Positions 16,495 to 25,011 of a stretch of DNA of 64,000 bases are shown here, piece by piece. The position numbers and the translations under genes were made by a program. Within the stretch, counting starts at the first letter, position 1, and every line of letters starts with the position of its first letter. The DNA is from DATLGB01 sp038232275 (GTDB taxonomy: Bacteria; Actinomycetota; Thermoleophilia; Solirubrobacterales; Solirubrobacteraceae), in NCBI GenBank assembly GCA_038232275.1, contig JBBSIC010000001.1, positions 76,334 through 140,333 on the forward strand, given 5' to 3'. Under the pieces are notes generated by a model. That model ran no database searches. It was not told the origin of the DNA and saw only the letters and a list, made by a program, of their open reading frames with translations.

Positions 16495-18536
16495 CGCGGC
16501 TGAACCCGTACCTGCGCTTCCTGCGCCGCCTGCTCGCAAACCTCCCCAGGCGGGCGTGGCTGACCCTGCGCTACCAGGGGCCGAAGGAGACGCTGTACCG
16601 GCTCGTGAGCTTCCCGCTGCGGCTGACGCCGCTCGGGCCGCGGCTCGGCCTCGTCACCCGCCTGAGCGACCCGAGTGCCCCCGCCCGCCTCTGGTATGCC
16701 CAGCACGGGCGCCCCGTCGCCGTCGTCATCCCCAGCTACGGTCCGGCCGGGCTCGCGCTGAAGGCCGCGCGCTCGGTCCGGCGCACGACCGATCCCGCGC
16801 GCGTCCGCGTGCTCGTCGCCGACGACGGCTCACCCGCCGCGGAGGTGGAGCGTCTGCGCGCCTCCAAGCACGTGGACGCCGTCCTCGCCGGCCCCAACGC
16901 GGGCTTCGCGGCCAACGCCAACCGCGGCCTGCGCGAGGTGCGCGCGGACGAGGACGCGGTACTGCTGAACTCCGACGTGATCGCCCACCGCGGCTGGCTC
17001 GAGGTGCTCCAGCACGCCGCGTACGAGTCCGGCGGCGCGGACGTCGGCATCACCGGCGCCAAGCTGCTGTACCCCGACGACTCGATCCAGTTCGGAGGCG
17101 CCGTGCGCAACCCGGACGCGCCGCAGTGGTTCGACCACCGCTTCCGCTTCCGCCCGGCCGACCACCCCGCCTCCGACGTGCTGCAGCCCGCGCTGGCGGT
17201 CACCGGCGCCTGCGCCTACGTCACGCGCGACACGCTCGACGCGGTCGGCCTGCTCGACGAGGCCTACGGCATGGCCTACGAGGACGTCGACTACTGCCTG
17301 CGCGCCTGGGAGTCGGGCCGGCGCGTGATCTACGCGCCCGCCGCGACGCTCACCCACCACGAGTCCAAGACGCGCGGATCGGCCCAGGGCACGCGGGAGA
17401 TCGACTCCCAGCAGCACTTCTGGGACACCTGGGGCGACTGGTTTGACCGCCGCGACGTGCGCGAGGCCGACGGCGGCGCGCGCATCGTCTACGTGACGCA
17501 GGACCTCGGCGTCGGCGGCGGGCACCGCGTCGTCTTCGAGCACCTCGACGGCCTGCTGGACCGCGGCCACCACCCGGAGCTGTGGACGCTCGTGGAGGGT
17601 CCCCCCGACTGGTATGACCTGCGCGTCCCGATCCGCAGCTTCGCGAGCTACCACGAGCTGCGCGCCGCGCTGGCGCCCCTGGACGCGATCAAGGTCGCGA
17701 CCTGGTGGGAGACCGCGCCCCACGTCTGGGAGGCGAGCCTGCGCCGCGGCGTCCCCGTCTACTTCGTGCAGGACATCGAGACGACCTACTACCCGGACCG
17801 AGACGTCCACGGTCGCGTCTACACGACCTACCGCCCGGAGTTCACGTACCTGACGACGTCGCAGTGGGTCTACCGGTCGCTGCTCGACCACGCGCCGTCG
17901 GCGACGATCATCTCCCCGGGCGTGGACCTCGAGCGCTGGCGCGCGCTCGAGGGCATGCCGCACTCCGACGACGCCATCCTCGGCCTCGGCCGCGGCAACC
18001 CGCTGAAGAACTTTCCCCTGACGCGCGCCGCCTACCTCGGCCTCCCCGAGCCGCGCCCGGAGCTGTGGCTCTACGGCATCGAGCCGGGTGTGGCGGACGG
18101 CATGGGCGACACGGTCACCTACCACCGCAGGCCGTCCGACGCCGAGGTCAACGAGCTGCTCAACCGCGCCGCCGTCTTCCTGCAGACCTCGCGCCACGAG
18201 GGCTTCTGCCTGCCGGTGCTCGAGGCGATGGCGGCCGGCGCGCCAGTCGTGTGCACGGACGCCCACGGCAACCGCGACTTCTGCGTCGACGGCGTCAACT
18301 GCCTGATGCCGCGCGCCGAGCCGCGCGCGGTGCGGGGGGCGCTCGAGGCGCTCTTGCGCGACGGCGACCTGCGCGAGCGCCTGCGCGAGGCCGGGCACCG
18401 CACGGCCGCCGAGTACGCGCTGGAGCGCAAGCTCGACGAGCTCGACGCCTTCTACCGCGACCTCGCCGAGCGCCGCGCCTCGGGCGTCATGCCCGATCCG
18501 GTCGTGCGCGTCACGGTCGAGGCGAGCACGCGGTGA
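16491..18536 (+). CDS. bifunctional GT2-GT4 glycosyltransferase fusion
   Basis: 681 residues with two complete catalytic domains. The GT2 domain (about 75-310) has 'VAVVIPSYGPAG', 'VADDGSP', 'LLNSDVIAH' and 'AYEDVDYCLRAWE'. The GT4 domain (about 325-665) opens with 'YVTQDLGVGGGHRVVFEHL' and holds 'TSRHEGFCLPVLEAMAAGAPV' near 565-585. It probably adds two successive sugars, or one polymer repeat, to a cytoplasmic lipid-linked glycan. The start overlaps the methyltransferase stop as ATGA. Confidence 0.9.
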   Translation: MTRLNPYLRFLRRLLANLPRRAWLTLRYQGPKETLYRLVSFPLRLTPLGPRLGLVTRLSDPSAPARLWYAQHGRPVAVVIPSYGPAGLALKAARSVRRTTDPARVRVLVADDGSPAAEVERLRASKHVDAVLAGPNAGFAANANRGLREVRADEDAVLLNSDVIAHRGWLEVLQHAAYESGGADVGITGAKLLYPDDSIQFGGAVRNPDAPQWFDHRFRFRPADHPASDVLQPALAVTGACAYVTRDTLDAVGLLDEAYGMAYEDVDYCLRAWESGRRVIYAPAATLTHHESKTRGSAQGTREIDSQQHFWDTWGDWFDRRDVREADGGARIVYVTQDLGVGGGHRVVFEHLDGLLDRGHHPELWTLVEGPPDWYDLRVPIRSFASYHELRAALAPLDAIKVATWWETAPHVWEASLRRGVPVYFVQDIETTYYPDRDVHGRVYTTYRPEFTYLTTSQWVYRSLLDHAPSATIISPGVDLERWRALEGMPHSDDAILGLGRGNPLKNFPLTRAAYLGLPEPRPELWLYGIEPGVADGMGDTVTYHRRPSDAEVNELLNRAAVFLQTSRHEGFCLPVLEAMAAGAPVVCTDAHGNRDFCVDGVNCLMPRAEPRAVRGALEALLRDGDLRERLREAGHRTAAEYALERKLDELDAFYRDLAERRASGVMPDPVVRVTVEASTR

Positions 18537-18593
18537 GGCGGATCCATCGGAGCCCTCGGTACAGCCATGACAGAATCGGCTCTCGGGCATCCG

Positions 18594-19040
18594 ATGAAGA
18601 CTCTCGGCAACATTCTCTGGCTCGTCCTCGGCGGGCTCTTCATGGCAGTCGGCTACGCCCTCTGGGCGCTGCTGCTGTTCTGTCTCATCGTGACGATCCC
18701 GTTCGCAAAGCAGATGCTCAAGCTGGCGGGATACACCCTCTGGCCGTTCGGCAGGACCGTGGTGAAGGGCGACGGCAGCGGCGCGGTGTCGGCCTTGGGG
18801 AACGTCCTTTGGCTCATCCCCGGCCTCATCATGGCCGTGGGCCACGTGCTCGCGGCGCTGGCGAACGTGGTGGCGTGTGTCTTCGTCATCACCATCCCGA
18901 TCTGCCTGCCATTCGCCGTCGCGCACCTCAAGCTCGCGGGACTCGCGCTGAGGCCGTTCAACCGTGAGGTCGTGGACGAGAGGTCCGCTCACCTGCGGGC
19001 GGCGCACGCGCTCGTCACGGTGCCCGACGTGCGGCCGTGA
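18594..19040 (+). CDS. yccF: YccF domain membrane protein
   Basis: 148 residues. It contains two copies of the short YccF (DUF307) unit: 'LGNILWLVLGG...TIPFAKQMLKLAGYTLWPFGR' and 'LGNVLWLIPGL...TIPICLPFAVAHLKLAGLALRPFNR', each with two hydrophobic helices. YccF proteins are small inner-membrane proteins of unknown function. ATG 18594 gives the typical 'MKTLGNILWL' start; ATG 18567 in frame would add nine residues. Confidence 0.88.
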   Translation: MKTLGNILWLVLGGLFMAVGYALWALLLFCLIVTIPFAKQMLKLAGYTLWPFGRTVVKGDGSGAVSALGNVLWLIPGLIMAVGHVLAALANVVACVFVITIPICLPFAVAHLKLAGLALRPFNREVVDERSAHLRAAHALVTVPDVRP

Positions 19041-19241
19041 CCCGGCGTATCCCACGGTGTGCGCAGCCTAGACCGCTTACAGCAGGCAAGGTGGGGTAGG
19101 TTCGGCCCGCCGCCGACCCATCACGCGCTTAATGGGGGCCATGACCCCAACTACACGCGTCGTCGCTCCACGCCTGGGCGGGTGAGTGCCCGCGGCTGGT
19201 CGAAACTGATCCCTACCCAGCCCAAGCCGTAATCGGCTCAC
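19041..19241. other. non-coding gap without recognised element
   Basis: About 200 bp between convergent genes. It holds small self-complementary stretches (TGGGG with CCCCA around 19133-19149, GGGC with GCCC near 19177) but no ORF with codon bias, no tRNA fold and no riboswitch that I recognise. A small RNA cannot be excluded. Confidence 0.4.
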
Positions 19242-19295
19242 CGAGGTCGCTGCGCCTCGTGGTCGCCAGAGCGACCAATTCGCGCAGCGACCTCG
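19242..19295 (-). terminator. 54-nt two-tier perfect hairpin
   Basis: CGAGGTCGCTGCGC pairs perfectly with GCGCAGCGACCTCG (14 bp). Inside, after 4-nt internal loops on each side, TGGTCGC pairs with GCGACCA (7 bp) around a CAGA tetraloop. It lies 15 nt past the stop of the SUI1-like gene, so it probably ends the exporter operon; it could also stop transcription from the YccF side. No U tract follows. Confidence 0.65.
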
Positions 19296-19310
19296 CCTCG
19301 CCCCGGCCGC

Positions 19311-19637
19311 CTAACCGCCCGCCAGCACGGCCTTGTACCCCTCGCCGCGCAGCACCTCGAGAACGACGTCGCGGTGATCGCCCTGCAACTCGATCACGCC
19401 GGCCTTGACCGAGCCGCCGACGCCGCAGCGCTTCTTCAGCCGCCCGGCGAGCTCCTTCAGCGCCGCGTCGTCGACCGGGACGCCGCTCACGGTGGTGACG
19501 GCCCTGCCGCGCCGGCCGGAGGTCTCCCGGCGCACCTTGACCGGTCCCTCGCTGGCCAGGCGCGCCTTGAGCTGCGGGTCGCGCGCCTTGCGCAGATCGC
19601 CGTCGGTGGTCGAGTAGACGACGCGGCGGCCCGCCAC
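19311..19637 (-). CDS. SUI1/eIF1 family translation factor (YciH-like)
   Basis: 108 residues. The C-terminal domain shows the SUI1 core: 'AVTTVSGVPVDDAALKELAGRLKKRCGVGGSV', then 'IELQGDHRDVVLEVLRGEGY'. E. coli YciH, of this family, affects initiation fidelity on non-canonical starts. The GTG start overlaps the stop of the Wzm gene by one nucleotide (GTAGTGG), so it is translated as the last gene of the Wzt-Wzm operon. That placement is odd and is noted as a finding. Confidence 0.9.
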   Translation of the reverse strand: MAGRRVVYSTTDGDLRKARDPQLKARLASEGPVKVRRETSGRRGRAVTTVSGVPVDDAALKELAGRLKKRCGVGGSVKAGVIELQGDHRDVVLEVLRGEGYKAVLAGG

Positions 19638-20497
19638 TACAGCTCCTCGGCCACTTCGGGTGCCATGCGGTTGAACACATAAAAGCCGAGGCCGAAGACC
19701 ACGAACGTGATGCCGATCGGGATGGCGAGCAGGGGCGCTCCGCCGATCGCGTCCGCGGCGCTCGGCGAGGCAGGGTCAAAGACGGAGTGGCGGATCTGCT
19801 GCACGACGGCCGACATCGGGTTGCTCATGACGATCGGCCTGGCCCAGCCGGGCACGCGCTCGATCGAGTAGATGATCGGGATGGCGTAGAAGCTCGCCTG
19901 CAGCACGACGTCCCAGATCGGCTGCACGTCGCGGTAGCGGACGAACAGGGCCGAGAGCAGCATGGCGAGCCCGGTGACGTAGACCAGCATCATCGCGATG
20001 GCGGGGATCGCGACGAGCCAGTTCAGCGTGACGGGCACGTGCCCGATGACCATGAAGACGGCGATCGCCACCGAGTTGACCGCGAGGACGAGGCCGGCGC
20101 TGACCACGACCGAGAGCGGGATCACGATGCGCGGGAAGTGGATCTTGCGCACGAGGTTCTCGCGGGCGAGGACCGCCCCGACCGAGCCGCCGGTGCACTC
20201 GCCGAAGAACTGAAAGAGCATGATCCCGGTCAGCAGCGTGGGCGGGTAGTACTTGACGTCGTTGCCGATCGGCAGGATCTCGACGAAGACCACGTAGTAG
20301 ACGCCGAACATCAAAAGCGGCCGCCCGAGCTGCCAGATGTAGCCGAGCACGGTCCCAAAAAAGCGCAGCCGGAACTCCAGGTAGGCGAGCGTCCAGGTCA
20401 GCGCGGCGGCGCGGCGCCAGTCGCCGGTCAGCGCCGACGGTCCGTACATGCGCTGGCCGCCGGCCGCGCGGATCCGCTCGATGTCGACGACGCTCAT
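19637..20497 (-). CDS. wzm: ABC polysaccharide exporter permease
   Basis: 286 residues, ABC-2 type permease with six predicted membrane helices. 'FFGTVLGYIWQLGRPLLMFGVYYVVF' and the 'ARENLVRKIHFPR' cytoplasmic coupling loop are typical of Wzm/TagG/RfbA permeases. With the ATPase gene directly upstream it would export lipid-linked polysaccharide across the cytoplasmic membrane. ATG 20497 overlaps the Wzt stop as ATGA. Confidence 0.93.
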   Translation of the reverse strand: MSVVDIERIRAAGGQRMYGPSALTGDWRRAAALTWTLAYLEFRLRFFGTVLGYIWQLGRPLLMFGVYYVVFVEILPIGNDVKYYPPTLLTGIMLFQFFGECTGGSVGAVLARENLVRKIHFPRIVIPLSVVVSAGLVLAVNSVAIAVFMVIGHVPVTLNWLVAIPAIAMMLVYVTGLAMLLSALFVRYRDVQPIWDVVLQASFYAIPIIYSIERVPGWARPIVMSNPMSAVVQQIRHSVFDPASPSAADAIGGAPLLAIPIGITFVVFGLGFYVFNRMAPEVAEEL

Positions 20498-21735
20498 GTG
20501 CTCACGCCCTCTTCGACGAGGTCGAAGGTCAGGTCGTGCTCGAGGTCGACGATGCCGCCGGTCTCCCGCGTCCCGGTGACCAGGAAGGTCGTCATGCCCG
20601 GGTAGCGGTCGCAGATCTCCTGGCCCGAGCCGCGCCGGGAGACCGTCGGCGTGACGAAGTAGCGGCCGGGGGTGAGCTGGTTTGCAAAGCGGATGCTCAG
20701 GCGCGCGTGCTCGCCGGCACTGAAGCCGCCGGTGCGCTCCGCGGTCCAGACCGTGCTGGTGGCGAACACGGGGCGGTGGTCGGCGCTCTCGATCGTGATG
20801 CCCACCGCGGGATCCTCGACGTCTGAGTAGAACTCGACCGTCGCCTTGAGCATCGTCTCCTGGCCCTGCGGGATGACCTCGAGCGGCTCGCCGTCCGGGG
20901 TCTGAAACCACATCTGCGTGAAGCGCGCGGACCCGTCGCCGAAGCGGTCGCGCGACGCCGACTCGGGGATTCCGTCGTCCTGCGCGGAGTCGTTGTGGAA
21001 GTTCATGTCGAGGTAGTGCTCGCCGACGAGGATCGGGTCCCCCTCGCGCACCGTGACCCCGCGCTCCATGAGCATCGCGCGGTCGCAGAAGCGGCGCACC
21101 GCGCCCATGTCGTGCGTCACCAGCACGATCGTCTTCGCCTCGTCGCGCAGCCGGTTGAACTGGTCGTAGCACTTCTGCTGAAAGGACGCGTCGCCGACCG
21201 CGAGCACCTCGTCGATCAGCAGCACGTCGGCGTCGACCTGGATCATCACGGCGAAGGCGAGCCGGACGTGCATCCCGCTGGAGTAGTTCTTGAGCTTGAC
21301 CGTCTCGTACTCCTGCAGCTCGGCGAACTCGATGACGCGCTCGTAGCGCTCGCGGGCCTCCCTGGGGGTCAGGCCGAGCATGATGCCGTTGAGGATCACG
21401 TTGTCGCGGGCGGCGAGGTCGGGGTTGAAGCCGACGCCGAGCTCGATGAAGGTCGACATGCGCCCGCGGGTCCAGATCTCCCCGTCGTTGGCCTGGTAGA
21501 TGCCCGCCATCAGCTTGAGCAGCGTGCTCTTGCCCGATCCGTTGCGGCCGACGATCCCGAAGAACTCGCCCTCCTCGACGGTGAAGGTCGCGTCGCGGAC
21601 GGCGGTGAACTGGTCGAAGTTGCGCCCGCGGAACGGGTGCAGCGCCCGCTCCTTGAAGGTGTGCATCTGCTCCTCAGGGCGGCGGAAGTGCTTGGTGACT
21701 CCGTCCACCACGATGGCGGGTGTCCGGCCGCTCAT
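20494..21735 (-). CDS. wzt: ABC polysaccharide exporter ATPase with C-terminal carbohydrate-binding domain
   Basis: 413 residues. The nucleotide-binding domain (about 1-250) has Walker A 'GRNGSGKST', signature 'YSSGM', Walker B 'VLLIDEVLAVGD' and switch 'THD'. The last 150 residues form a beta-sandwich of the Wzt_C type, which reads the capped end of the O-polysaccharide in known systems. This suggests the exported chain is recognised by its non-reducing end. TAGGAT lies 9 nt before the ATG, and the gene is divergent from the GT2-DUF4214 gene. Confidence 0.95.
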   Translation of the reverse strand: MSGRTPAIVVDGVTKHFRRPEEQMHTFKERALHPFRGRNFDQFTAVRDATFTVEEGEFFGIVGRNGSGKSTLLKLMAGIYQANDGEIWTRGRMSTFIELGVGFNPDLAARDNVILNGIMLGLTPREARERYERVIEFAELQEYETVKLKNYSSGMHVRLAFAVMIQVDADVLLIDEVLAVGDASFQQKCYDQFNRLRDEAKTIVLVTHDMGAVRRFCDRAMLMERGVTVREGDPILVGEHYLDMNFHNDSAQDDGIPESASRDRFGDGSARFTQMWFQTPDGEPLEVIPQGQETMLKATVEFYSDVEDPAVGITIESADHRPVFATSTVWTAERTGGFSAGEHARLSIRFANQLTPGRYFVTPTVSRRGSGQEICDRYPGMTTFLVTGTRETGGIVDLEHDLTFDLVEEGVST

Positions 21736-21744
21736 GATCGGACG

Positions 21745-21754
21745 ATCCTAGCCT
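21745..21754. promoter_or_regulatory. bidirectional leaderless promoter core (shared TA)
   Basis: atccTAgcct holds TAGGAT on minus (9 nt before the wzt ATG) and TAGCCT on plus (exactly 7 nt before GTG 21762). The two start codons are 26 bp apart, as at 12365-12374. Confidence 0.6.
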
Positions 21755-21761
21755 CGCCCGT

Positions 21762-23741
21762 GTGCGCGCCAGCGTCGTCATCCCCACGCTGAACCGGGCG
21801 AAGAGCCTGCACGACACGCTCGACGGACTGCGGCGCCAGACGTTTGCGCACTTCGAGGTGATCGTGGTCAACGGGCCGTCGACCGACGGGACGCGCGAGC
21901 TGCTCGCCGGCCTTGAAGATGTGCGGGTCGTGGAGAACCGCGAGCGCAACCTGTCGCGCTCGCGCAACCTTGGTGTCGCCGCCGCGGCCGGGGACGTCGT
22001 GGCGTTCATCGACGACGACGCGATCCCCGAGTCGCGCTGGCTGGAGCAGCTCGTCGCCCCGCTGGAGCTCGATCCCCGCCTCGCGGCCACCGGGGGCCTC
22101 GTGCTCGACAACAGCGGCGTCCGCGTCCAGTGGCGCCATCTGGTCAGCTCGCGGGCCGGGGAGCAGGACTTCGACCAGGTGCCGCCGCTGGAGCGCTTCG
22201 TGGCGCCCGGCGCGGATCCGTTCCTGTACGTCGCCGGGGGATGCAGCGCGTTCCGGCGAGCGGCGCTCGTCGAGATCGGGGGCTTCGACGAGGAGATCGA
22301 ATACAACTTCGACGAGACCGAGGCGTGCCTGCGCCTGCTCGACGCCGGCTGGCGGCTCGAGTCGCTCGATGCGGCGGTGGTCCACCACCGCTTCCTGCCC
22401 TCCCACCAGCGCTCGTCCGTGGCCTTCACCGACCCGTTTTATGAGGTCAAGAACCGCGTCTACTTCGGTCTGGCCAACGGCACGCGCGGGCGCGCGTCCT
22501 GGGAGGTCCTGGCGAGCGTCAACCTGTTCCTCAGCCGGCTCAAGGCCGGCGCGCGCGACGCCGCCGCGCACGGCCGGCTCGACCCGGTGGACCTCGCCCA
22601 CTACCTCGGCCGGGCCGACGCGGGCTTTCACTCCGGCCTCCAGCGCGGCCTGCGCGCACGCCGGCGCGGCGTCGCGGTGCCGGCGCCGGACCCGTCGGCG
22701 TTCGTCGCCTACCGCAGCGCCGGGACGGGGGAGCGTGCCGTTCTTGTCGCCGACCTTCCCGGCGCGCGTGCGCGCGCCGACGCCGGCGACGAGGTCCATC
22801 TGCTGCTCCCCGAGCCGGCCGGCACGCCGTACCGCGTCGACTACGACGCCGGCGTCTGGGTGCGCCACGTGCCGGTTAACCCGCGCTGGCTGCCGGGCGT
22901 CTCACACCGTGGCGCGGCCGAGCTCGAGGCGGCGCTGGCCGGCGCGCGCGCGGACGTCGAGGGCACGGCGGATCGCCGGCGCTTCCCCGTCGACTGGGAG
23001 TATGAGGCGCGCATGGTGCTCGCCGAGCACGAGCCGGATGCCCTCGTCGAGGCCGCCTACCGGCGGCTGCTCGGACGGGCGCCGGATGCCATCGGCCGCG
23101 AGATCGCGCGGGCCGACCTGCTGCACCGCGGAACGCCCCAGGAGCTCGTGCGCCGGATGGCCCGGTCGGCGGAGGGGCGCGGGCGGGGGATCGACCCGGA
23201 CCTGCACCTGCCCAGCGTGCCGGCCGCCGAGGCGCGGGGCCGCCTGCGCGCCGCGTGGCTGCGCGACGACGCGGCGTTCGCCCGCGAGGTCTGCGCGCTG
23301 CTTCTCGGCGACGAGGCGCGCGCTGCGCCGGTGGACGTGGGCGACCGCGGCGCCTTCGTGCGCGCGCTCGCGGCCCGCCCGCAGGCGCTCGACCGCGTGG
23401 CGGGCGCGGACCGGCTCCCGCCGGACGGGGTCCGCACCGCTCCCGAGCTGCGCGCCGAGCTCGACCGGCTCGCCGGCGCGGCCGACGCGGCGTTCGTCGA
23501 CGGGCTCTACCGGCTGCTGCTCGGCCGCGACGCCGACCCGGACGGCGCCGCGGCGTACGTTGGCGGGCTGCGGGCCGGGCGGGCGCGGGCATCGGTCGTC
23601 CAGGAGATCGCCTCCTCGCACGAGGCGGCCGGCTACGGCAGCGCCCCCGACGTCGTCGCCGCGCACCTGCGGGCCAGCGCGGCCTTCCGGCCGCGCCTAG
23701 TCCAGCGCGCGCGGAGCGTGCTCAGGCGCGCTCGCGACTGA
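21762..23741 (+). CDS. GT2 glycosyltransferase with two DUF4214-like repeats
   Basis: 659 residues. The GT2 domain (about 1-240) has 'ASVVIPTLNRA', 'VNGPSTDGTRE', 'FIDDDAIPE' and 'FDETEACLRLLDAGW'. After a linker, two DUF4214-like modules appear: 'LVEAAYRRLLGRAPDAIG' near 427 and 'FVDGLYRLLLGRDADPDG' near 576, each followed by a segment ending in 'S-E/H-A/G'. DUF4214 is found in surface-layer, phycobilisome-linker-like and GT proteins and is thought to mediate binding. GTG 21762 has TAGCCT at 7 nt. Confidence 0.88.
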   Translation: MRASVVIPTLNRAKSLHDTLDGLRRQTFAHFEVIVVNGPSTDGTRELLAGLEDVRVVENRERNLSRSRNLGVAAAAGDVVAFIDDDAIPESRWLEQLVAPLELDPRLAATGGLVLDNSGVRVQWRHLVSSRAGEQDFDQVPPLERFVAPGADPFLYVAGGCSAFRRAALVEIGGFDEEIEYNFDETEACLRLLDAGWRLESLDAAVVHHRFLPSHQRSSVAFTDPFYEVKNRVYFGLANGTRGRASWEVLASVNLFLSRLKAGARDAAAHGRLDPVDLAHYLGRADAGFHSGLQRGLRARRRGVAVPAPDPSAFVAYRSAGTGERAVLVADLPGARARADAGDEVHLLLPEPAGTPYRVDYDAGVWVRHVPVNPRWLPGVSHRGAAELEAALAGARADVEGTADRRRFPVDWEYEARMVLAEHEPDALVEAAYRRLLGRAPDAIGREIARADLLHRGTPQELVRRMARSAEGRGRGIDPDLHLPSVPAAEARGRLRAAWLRDDAAFAREVCALLLGDEARAAPVDVGDRGAFVRALAARPQALDRVAGADRLPPDGVRTAPELRAELDRLAGAADAAFVDGLYRLLLGRDADPDGAAAYVGGLRAGRARASVVQEIASSHEAAGYGSAPDVVAAHLRASAAFRPRLVQRARSVLRRARD

Positions 23742-24551
23742 GAGCAGCCACCGGGCGACCTCCTCACCGGCGATGCGCGAGCCGAGCGCGTTGAGGTTGA
23801 CCCGGTTGGCCCCTCGGGCGCGCGCACGGTGGGGGGCGAGCAGCTCGTCGACCTCGATGACCTGCGCGCCTGCGGCGGTCGCGGCCGCGCGCACATCGGC
23901 CTGGAGCCGCCGCTCGGTCGCCCGGCGGCCGCGGGAGTGCACGAGCAGCGCCGGCACGGGCAGGACCCCCACCGGCGCCTGCGGGAACGTCTTTCCGGTG
24001 GCCGCCAGGAAGGCCGCCAGGGCATCCGGCCCCCGGTACGGGACGAGGTCCTTCGCGAGCGTCTTGACGATCGGGTCGCTGGCCCGGAGGGCGAGGTGCG
24101 CGTGCCTGCCCATGCGCCGCCCGATGTCCGTCCGGAGCCGGTCGAGGAACGGGTTGCTGGGCAGGAGCCGGCGGGAGTAGTGGACGCTCCCGGTCGCCAC
24201 GACGATCGCGTCGGGCGGGCCGCTCAGGCGCAGCCACCGCGTCAGCGCCTCGGGGTCGCCGGGGAGCGCGTCGAGGCTGGCGACCGTGACCACGGAGATC
24301 TCGAGGCCGATGCCCTGCGCGACGAGCCGCTCGGCGACGACGCGCGGCCAGCCCGGCGGCGTGTGGGTGCCGTGCGCGTGCTCCATCTCGCGCCAGCCGC
24401 AGTCGGCGTAGAGCGCGAGCCGCAGCGTGGGCAGGCCCGCAGGCGCGATCCCGCGCCAGCGGCGCGTTGGGTCGGGGACGTGCGGGCCGAGGATCTGATG
24501 CCGCGCGCGTCGCAGCGTGGTCCGAGCCGTCTCCCGGGTGACCGATGGCAT
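23697..24551 (-). CDS. SGNH-hydrolase-like protein, degenerate active site
   Basis: 284 residues without a clear signal peptide. 'LALYADCGWREMEH' at the position of block I, 'PDAIVVATGSVHYSRRLL' like block III, and a terminal 'GANRVNLNALGSRIAGEEVARWLL' like the Asp-x-x-His block of SGNH/GDSL enzymes. The last block lacks the usual catalytic His (N in its place) and block I lacks GDS, so catalysis is doubtful. SGNH proteins in such loci often deacylate or acylate glycans. It overlaps the convergent GT2 gene by 45 bp. Confidence 0.55.
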   Translation of the reverse strand: MPSVTRETARTTLRRARHQILGPHVPDPTRRWRGIAPAGLPTLRLALYADCGWREMEHAHGTHTPPGWPRVVAERLVAQGIGLEISVVTVASLDALPGDPEALTRWLRLSGPPDAIVVATGSVHYSRRLLPSNPFLDRLRTDIGRRMGRHAHLALRASDPIVKTLAKDLVPYRGPDALAAFLAATGKTFPQAPVGVLPVPALLVHSRGRRATERRLQADVRAAATAAGAQVIEVDELLAPHRARARGANRVNLNALGSRIAGEEVARWLLSVASAPEHAPRALD

Positions 24552-24559
24552 CGCGCCGG

Positions 24560-24583
24560 AGATTAGGCGCTTTCGCCTAGCGT
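24560..24583. promoter_or_regulatory. divergent promoter with central palindrome
   Basis: TAATCT on minus (24560-24565) is 8 nt before ATG 24551, and TAGCGT on plus (24578-24583) is 8 nt before ATG 24592. Between them lies a perfect inverted repeat, TAGGCG CTTT CGCCTA (24564-24579), overlapping both hexamers. It could be an operator acting on both genes or simply duplicated -10 symmetry. Confidence 0.5.
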
Positions 24584-24591
24584 TCTCGTGG

Positions 24592-25011
24592 ATGGTCCTT
24601 CCCCGCGCCCTCGCCCTGGACCCTCCGCGCGACCACCGCGAGGAGATGCTGCGCTTCCTCGTCGTCGGCGGTTGCGGGTACGTGCTGGCGATGGGCTTCT
24701 ACGCGCTGGAGATCGCGGTCGGCGTGTCCGCATACGTGGCCGTGCCCCCGGTCTTCGTCTTCAACGGCCTGTTCAACTTCACCCTCAACCGGCTGTGGTC
24801 CTTCCCGCGCAGCGGCCGGCCCGTGCACCACGAGCTAGGCCGGTTCGCGATCGTGGCGGCGGTCTCCCTGGTCGTCAACTACGCGACGCTCTACCTGCTG
24901 CACGACGCGGCCGGCATGGCCGCGGTGCCCGCGCAAGCGCTGGCGATCATCGCCGCCGTGCCCGTGGGCTTCTTGGGCAACAAGTTCTTCTCCTTCGGGA
25001 CGGCGCGATGA
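24592..25011 (+). CDS. GtrA family membrane protein (probable flippase)
   Basis: 139 residues with four membrane helices. 'RFLVVGGCGYVLAMGFYALE' and 'FNGLFNFTLNRLWSF', with the late 'GFLGNKFFSF', are GtrA signatures. GtrA proteins are proposed to flip polyprenyl-phosphate-linked monosaccharides. The ATGA overlap with the aminotransferase starts a four-gene operon that also encodes a GtrB-like transferase, a matching partner. Confidence 0.9.
   Translation: MVLPRALALDPPRDHREEMLRFLVVGGCGYVLAMGFYALEIAVGVSAYVAVPPVFVFNGLFNFTLNRLWSFPRSGRPVHHELGRFAIVAAVSLVVNYATLYLLHDAAGMAAVPAQALAIIAAVPVGFLGNKFFSFGTAR

Noticed and set aside
19060..19240. Possible tRNA or riboswitch in the gap after yccF
   Set aside because: A GGTTCG stretch recalls a T-loop, but no acceptor or anticodon stem can be drawn and no known riboswitch core is present.
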